A stretch of 64,000 nt of DNA from Rotaria sp. Silwood1. Lineage: Eukaryota; Rotifera; Eurotatoria; Philodinida; Philodinidae. Positions 60,158 through 64,000 of the stretch are shown here, piece by piece. The notes beneath the pieces were generated by a model. It was not told the DNA's origin. It did not search any database and saw only the letters and a program-made list of their open reading frames with translations. The DNA is taken from the NCBI GenBank assembly GCA_905250075.1, contig CAJNOP010000552.1, positions 1 through 64,000 of the forward strand. The letters are read 5' to 3'. Within the stretch, counting starts at the first letter, position 1. Every line of letters starts with the position of its first letter. The translations under genes and the position numbers were made by a program.

Positions 60158-63100
60158 CTATAATAGACCCAGAAAAAAAATAACAATAAACTCATAGTTC
60201 CACGAAATATATTTCTATAGAAAATAATGATGGCTTAGGATGTAGAAATTAAAGAATTTAGTGTACAACGTGTACAATTTTCCATCAAAGAATCAAGTAC
60301 CGTATTGAATTCCATTGAATAACAAAACCGACAAGGGGAAATATTCTGTACGATGTACAATAATCCAATTAAAAAAGTACTATGTGTCACTATCTGGATG
60401 TCGCTAGTATTCAGAATAATCTCATATCATAACTATACTTATCAGTATTAACATTATAAAACTGTTTTTCGAGTTAATTTATTTTATACTATGTAAATTT
60501 AATTTTAAAATCAGTGTATACATTATATTCATTTTCCTTAAAATTCGCTAAGTTAAGACATATAGATCGATATAATACTTGGATAATTTTTACTGAGGCA
60601 TTGATTACTATTTCACTGTGCACTTTGTTTGTCACAGTCTTCATATACGTTTGAGTAGATAATTTTGAAGTATGCAGATTTTTTTCATTTCTCATTCACA
60701 TCTTATTGAACTTCTCATCAATAGCTATATAATTGAATGTTTTTTTTTTAGCTTTATTAGTTTTTAAAGTTTTATTCTTTTATTTTATAAATATTTTCGA
60801 TTTTGTCAAAATATAAATTAACATCAATAACTGTTTCTATTCATACTTTGATTTGTTGAATAATGTGTTGTATAACATTATGTATTACATCTGAATAAAA
60901 ACTTCAGTTCTTTCAATGTAGCCATAATATATTTGATTAGTTTTCAGTTTAATACTAGAATTTGTTCTGATCGAATCTGATTCTGTAACAAATTGTTCTA
61001 ATGTATCAAATGATTCTTTATTATTATATATTATATCAATTTTCTTAACAATTTCGTCGAAGTATAATTTAACAATTCTACTTAAAACTTTCATTAATAT
61101 GTTCTTTTGAAATGTATTCACGAAAAACGAATGTATTTATAGCCGTTTCAAACATACATACACAAGTACTTAATTTCTTGTATAAAAATTTTATCTAACT
61201 TTCTTACAGAATCATTTAGATAGTTTAGGAAGTAATCTTTCAATTTTAATTATTCGATTTCTATATATATGTGATCCAAATGATCATACAAAATAGAAGA
61301 TACACTAGATAATTTTCCCCTGATAGTAGTCCTATTATCAAATTGATTAAATAGCAAAGAATTTTCGAATGAGTTAACGATAAATCGACTTTTTCAGTGA
61401 ATAATTGACAAAGAACTGTGCATGTAACATGAACATCATGAAAATATTCTTCTTTCACTGATGTCATGTGTTACAAACTGCGTAATAGACAATCGTGACG
61501 TCAAGATTAATAACTTATTTTATTCATTTGAAAAGAACAGAAAAAAAGGGGAAACAATGCAAAGATGAAAAACAACAAATGTCAGTAAGCATAACTTGAA
61601 AGAGAACGCACTTATATGTATGTCTATGATAACTCATCAGACACGAATTTAACAACATATAACAATAGCATATATTACTATATAATAGTAAGTGAGAAAA
61701 AAAAACCGAACAATAGAATATTCTGTCGTTGAAATTTTCCTACTTACAATAATTATGTTTTTTGTTTTGTTGTTATTCACCAATCGTTACTATATAAACA
61801 GATATAGATAAAAAATAAATTTATTTTAGAATATAATTATCTTTTTTTAATGTTCGATAATTAAAAAATTATTTAAATTTCAATATTTGATATTTACTAG
61901 TCGAATATTTATTTATTACAATAATTCAAGAGTAATTACAATAGTCGATTTTCACTAATACATATTATAATCATTATGACATTTTATATATTAATACAAA
62001 TAAAAAGATAGGATTTATAAAAATTCGATAAACAATTTGAGAAATAGAATAGAATATTTAGTTTCTTTGATTCCATATATATATAGGTATCTGTTGAACT
62101 ATTATTTTCTTAATTAGATTTTTGTTTCGAGGTATGGCTATGGCTTTTTATAAAGACAACACTCACATCCATCCTTTGATCAAAGCTACTTAATGTGAGA
62201 ATATATCGTAGATTGAATAAAATGTTTCATGTTTGATATAGAATTGACACAGCTGATGAAATTTATTACAAAATATTCGTTGATTCTTGAGTTTTTCAGT
62301 ATCGAAAATATATAATTTTTGATGACAAAGTAATGGGTATCCATTACATGTGTAGTTACAACAGTAGAGCTAACTGATTACTCTTTTGCTCAGTTCTTCG
62401 TTTTGTAACTTTAATTCAAGTGGAAACATCGTACTCATACTCTTAGATGCTCCAGAGTATTCCACTACGATAACTTGCTTGTTTAAACGGGTCATATCGA
62501 ATGAAGTAATACACAAATTATAAAAGTAACTATTTTTATTGCTAGATTTCTGGATGTAAATCAGTATTGTTCTGTAAATTTTACTTTTTATGAAACAAGA
62601 TGATTCGATAGGTACTTTTCTGAAAAATATCTTGTGTCAAGAGAGCTAAAACTATATTTCAAATCTCTTTATAAATCTATTTGTAGAATTTCGATCAACG
62701 TTGTTTTAGATATTTTGATAGGACAATATTAGCTTAACATACTGGTTTTCTCGACAAATACAAAGCTAAAAATTATTAAATTCCAAATCGGAAAAGATTT
62801 GGACTTAATCTGCTTTAAACTCACGCTAAAAATAATTGGAGAATGAAACACCAAAAATTTTTTCGGATACAAGACCCAGATCTTCGATTATGGAAGAGGG
62901 GGGGAGGGGCAGGTATTTGAATAATATTTCAGATAGAAATAATACTTAAATTATCTTACAAATATTCTGAGACACAATTAATCTTTTATGATAAAAATAA
63001 ACAATACATTCGATGTTTCCTCAAAAATATGTTTACTTATTCTATTCATTAATTTAAAAATGCTAACAATATGAAATAAAATAATAACATTTTATACAAT

Positions 63101-64000
63101 TGATCGATAGTTACAAAGATATTCATGTATGGATATATATAATTGAACTTAAAATTATTGTTTGACTTCAATTTGTTTCTGTTGTCAAGGTTTACATAAA
63201 AAAACCAGCATCACAATGAAAACAAATAACTTAACTAATAGATCATATCGTTCGCCGAGTTTTGAACAAGATACAAGTGAAATAACATCACAAAGATTTT
63301 CAATATCTTAAGAAAGAAGATCATTGATCACTTTCAGGTTGTGTTATAAAACATCATTGATGTGAGACTTAATAGAAGGTGTTGACTGAAAACGAGATGA
63401 GCTATATCAATTAATCATAAAAAATTATAATAATAACTATACATAATCATGCTTTATTCTAAATAAACTCAGCTTTTTATCAACAGCTGAGATCAATTCT
63501 CAATTGTCCTAGTCAATATAATGTCACAGAACTGAACAATTATCGAATGTTATATCGAAAATATACAGAATACTTGATTGGACATTTCACTGAGAGAATT
63601 TTAAGCTATGTATCAAATCACAATATCTGAAATATCAAATATATTTCTTGACTAAAGAAAATAAAAGAACAATCATCTTCAAAACAAACATAAGCACAGC
63701 AAACTTAATTATCACCTGTTGGACACAGTTAAGAAAATAAGCAAAGTAGCATGCGAAAAAAGGCAAGTTAATAGTTCAAGAAATTCTCATTTTTTCAACT
63801 GTAGAAACAGTAAAAAAGAATACTAAAACAAAGAAAAACTAAGCGCGGAGGTATAAACAATGAGAAAAGCGCCAACTTCTTTAACGATACTCGAACGATA
63901 ACAATATATTTGTTTTGCATGTCAATAATAATTTTGATTGTTTTTTTTTGTGATTTTAACCTCATATAAATAATCACAAGTATTGAAATATTTTCTTCTG
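60158..64000. other. Gene-poor right flank
   Basis: 3.8 kb, AT-rich. Apart from the decayed stretch at 60489-61467 I see no supported gene. A G-rich patch (about 62886-62908) and ordinary A/T runs are the only compositional marks. 60158 onward should hold the promoter of the JmjC/EF-hand gene and of the downstream cluster. Confidence 0.5.
60489..61467 (-). pseudogene. Decayed coding-like stretch, identity unknown
   Basis: From an ATG at 61467 the translation is protein-like (MTSVKEEYFHDVHVTCTVLC), then continues across changing frames with helical, Lys/Glu/Ile-rich text (KLSSVSSILYDHLDHIYIEI; KDYFLNYLNDSVRKLDKIF; LSRIVKLYFDEIVKKIDIIY) to about 60889, with a last piece at 60695-60489. No clean splice sites join the pieces, so I read it as a decayed gene with a long coiled-coil or helical product. 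AT-rich chance frames are the alternative. Confidence 0.25.

Noticed and set aside
1-64000. CRISPR arrays, rRNA, obvious tRNA genes, bacterial operons
   Set aside because: No regularly spaced repeats of that type and no recognisable rRNA. tRNA genes were not found by eye; a covariance-model scan would be needed to exclude them.
1-64000. Retrovirus-like or other capsid/envelope-bearing elements
   Set aside because: No reverse transcriptase, integrase, capsid-like frame or long terminal repeat was seen; all mobile elements found are small non-autonomous DNA elements.

Overview
The window looks like nuclear DNA of a bdelloid rotifer (a Rotaria-like relative is my best guess; inferred, not proven). 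It is strongly AT-rich with many A/T runs. Genes are animal orthologues split by very short GT-AG introns (mostly 50-85 bp). One gene has the ADP-ribosyltransferase plus TPR layout common in bdelloids. There is one 100-N scaffold gap at 43576-43675. I saw no bacterial operon, CRISPR array, rRNA, or retrovirus-like element.

Layout, left to right. 79-2535 (-): dynamin-type GTPase with an in-frame TAG. 3801-4656 (-): secreted protein of two four-cysteine repeats. 5463-6306 (-): broken rhodopsin-type GPCR. 7726-9786 (-): ART-TPR protein. 10560-12139 (-): TACO1/YebC. 12577-13306 (-): clathrin light chain. 14875-16450 (-): GLOD4. 17341-21546 (-): unrecognised Pro/Gln-rich protein, head to head with FBXL4 at 21776-27370 (+). 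27858-29471 (-): BTB protein. 31921-33534 (+): TASK-like two-pore K+ channel. 36283-40290 (-): TENT5/FAM46. After about 7 kb without a recognised gene come four closely spaced minus-strand genes: secreted JmjC/EF-hand protein (60157 to 57017), LanC-like (56837 to 54187), EXOSC4 (54050 to 52072) and FUT8 (51985 to 47452). 60158-64000 holds only a decayed coding-like stretch.

Most genes are unrelated housekeeping functions: mitochondrial translation and quality control, endocytosis, exosome, N-glycan core fucosylation, detoxification and K+ leak. The two organisational signals I value most are the four-gene minus-strand run with 86-179 bp spacers and a pyrimidine-AG just upstream of each start codon (an operon/trans-splicing candidate), and the long introns, many of which are long because of small non-autonomous DNA transposons. 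These include two Helitron-like copies with correct 3' ends, two hAT-type MITEs with 8-bp target duplications, three long foldback elements and one TTAA-flanked element.

All exon models were built by eye from reading frame, GT/AG sites and phase; every model listed sums to a whole number of codons. Start codons are the least certain points.
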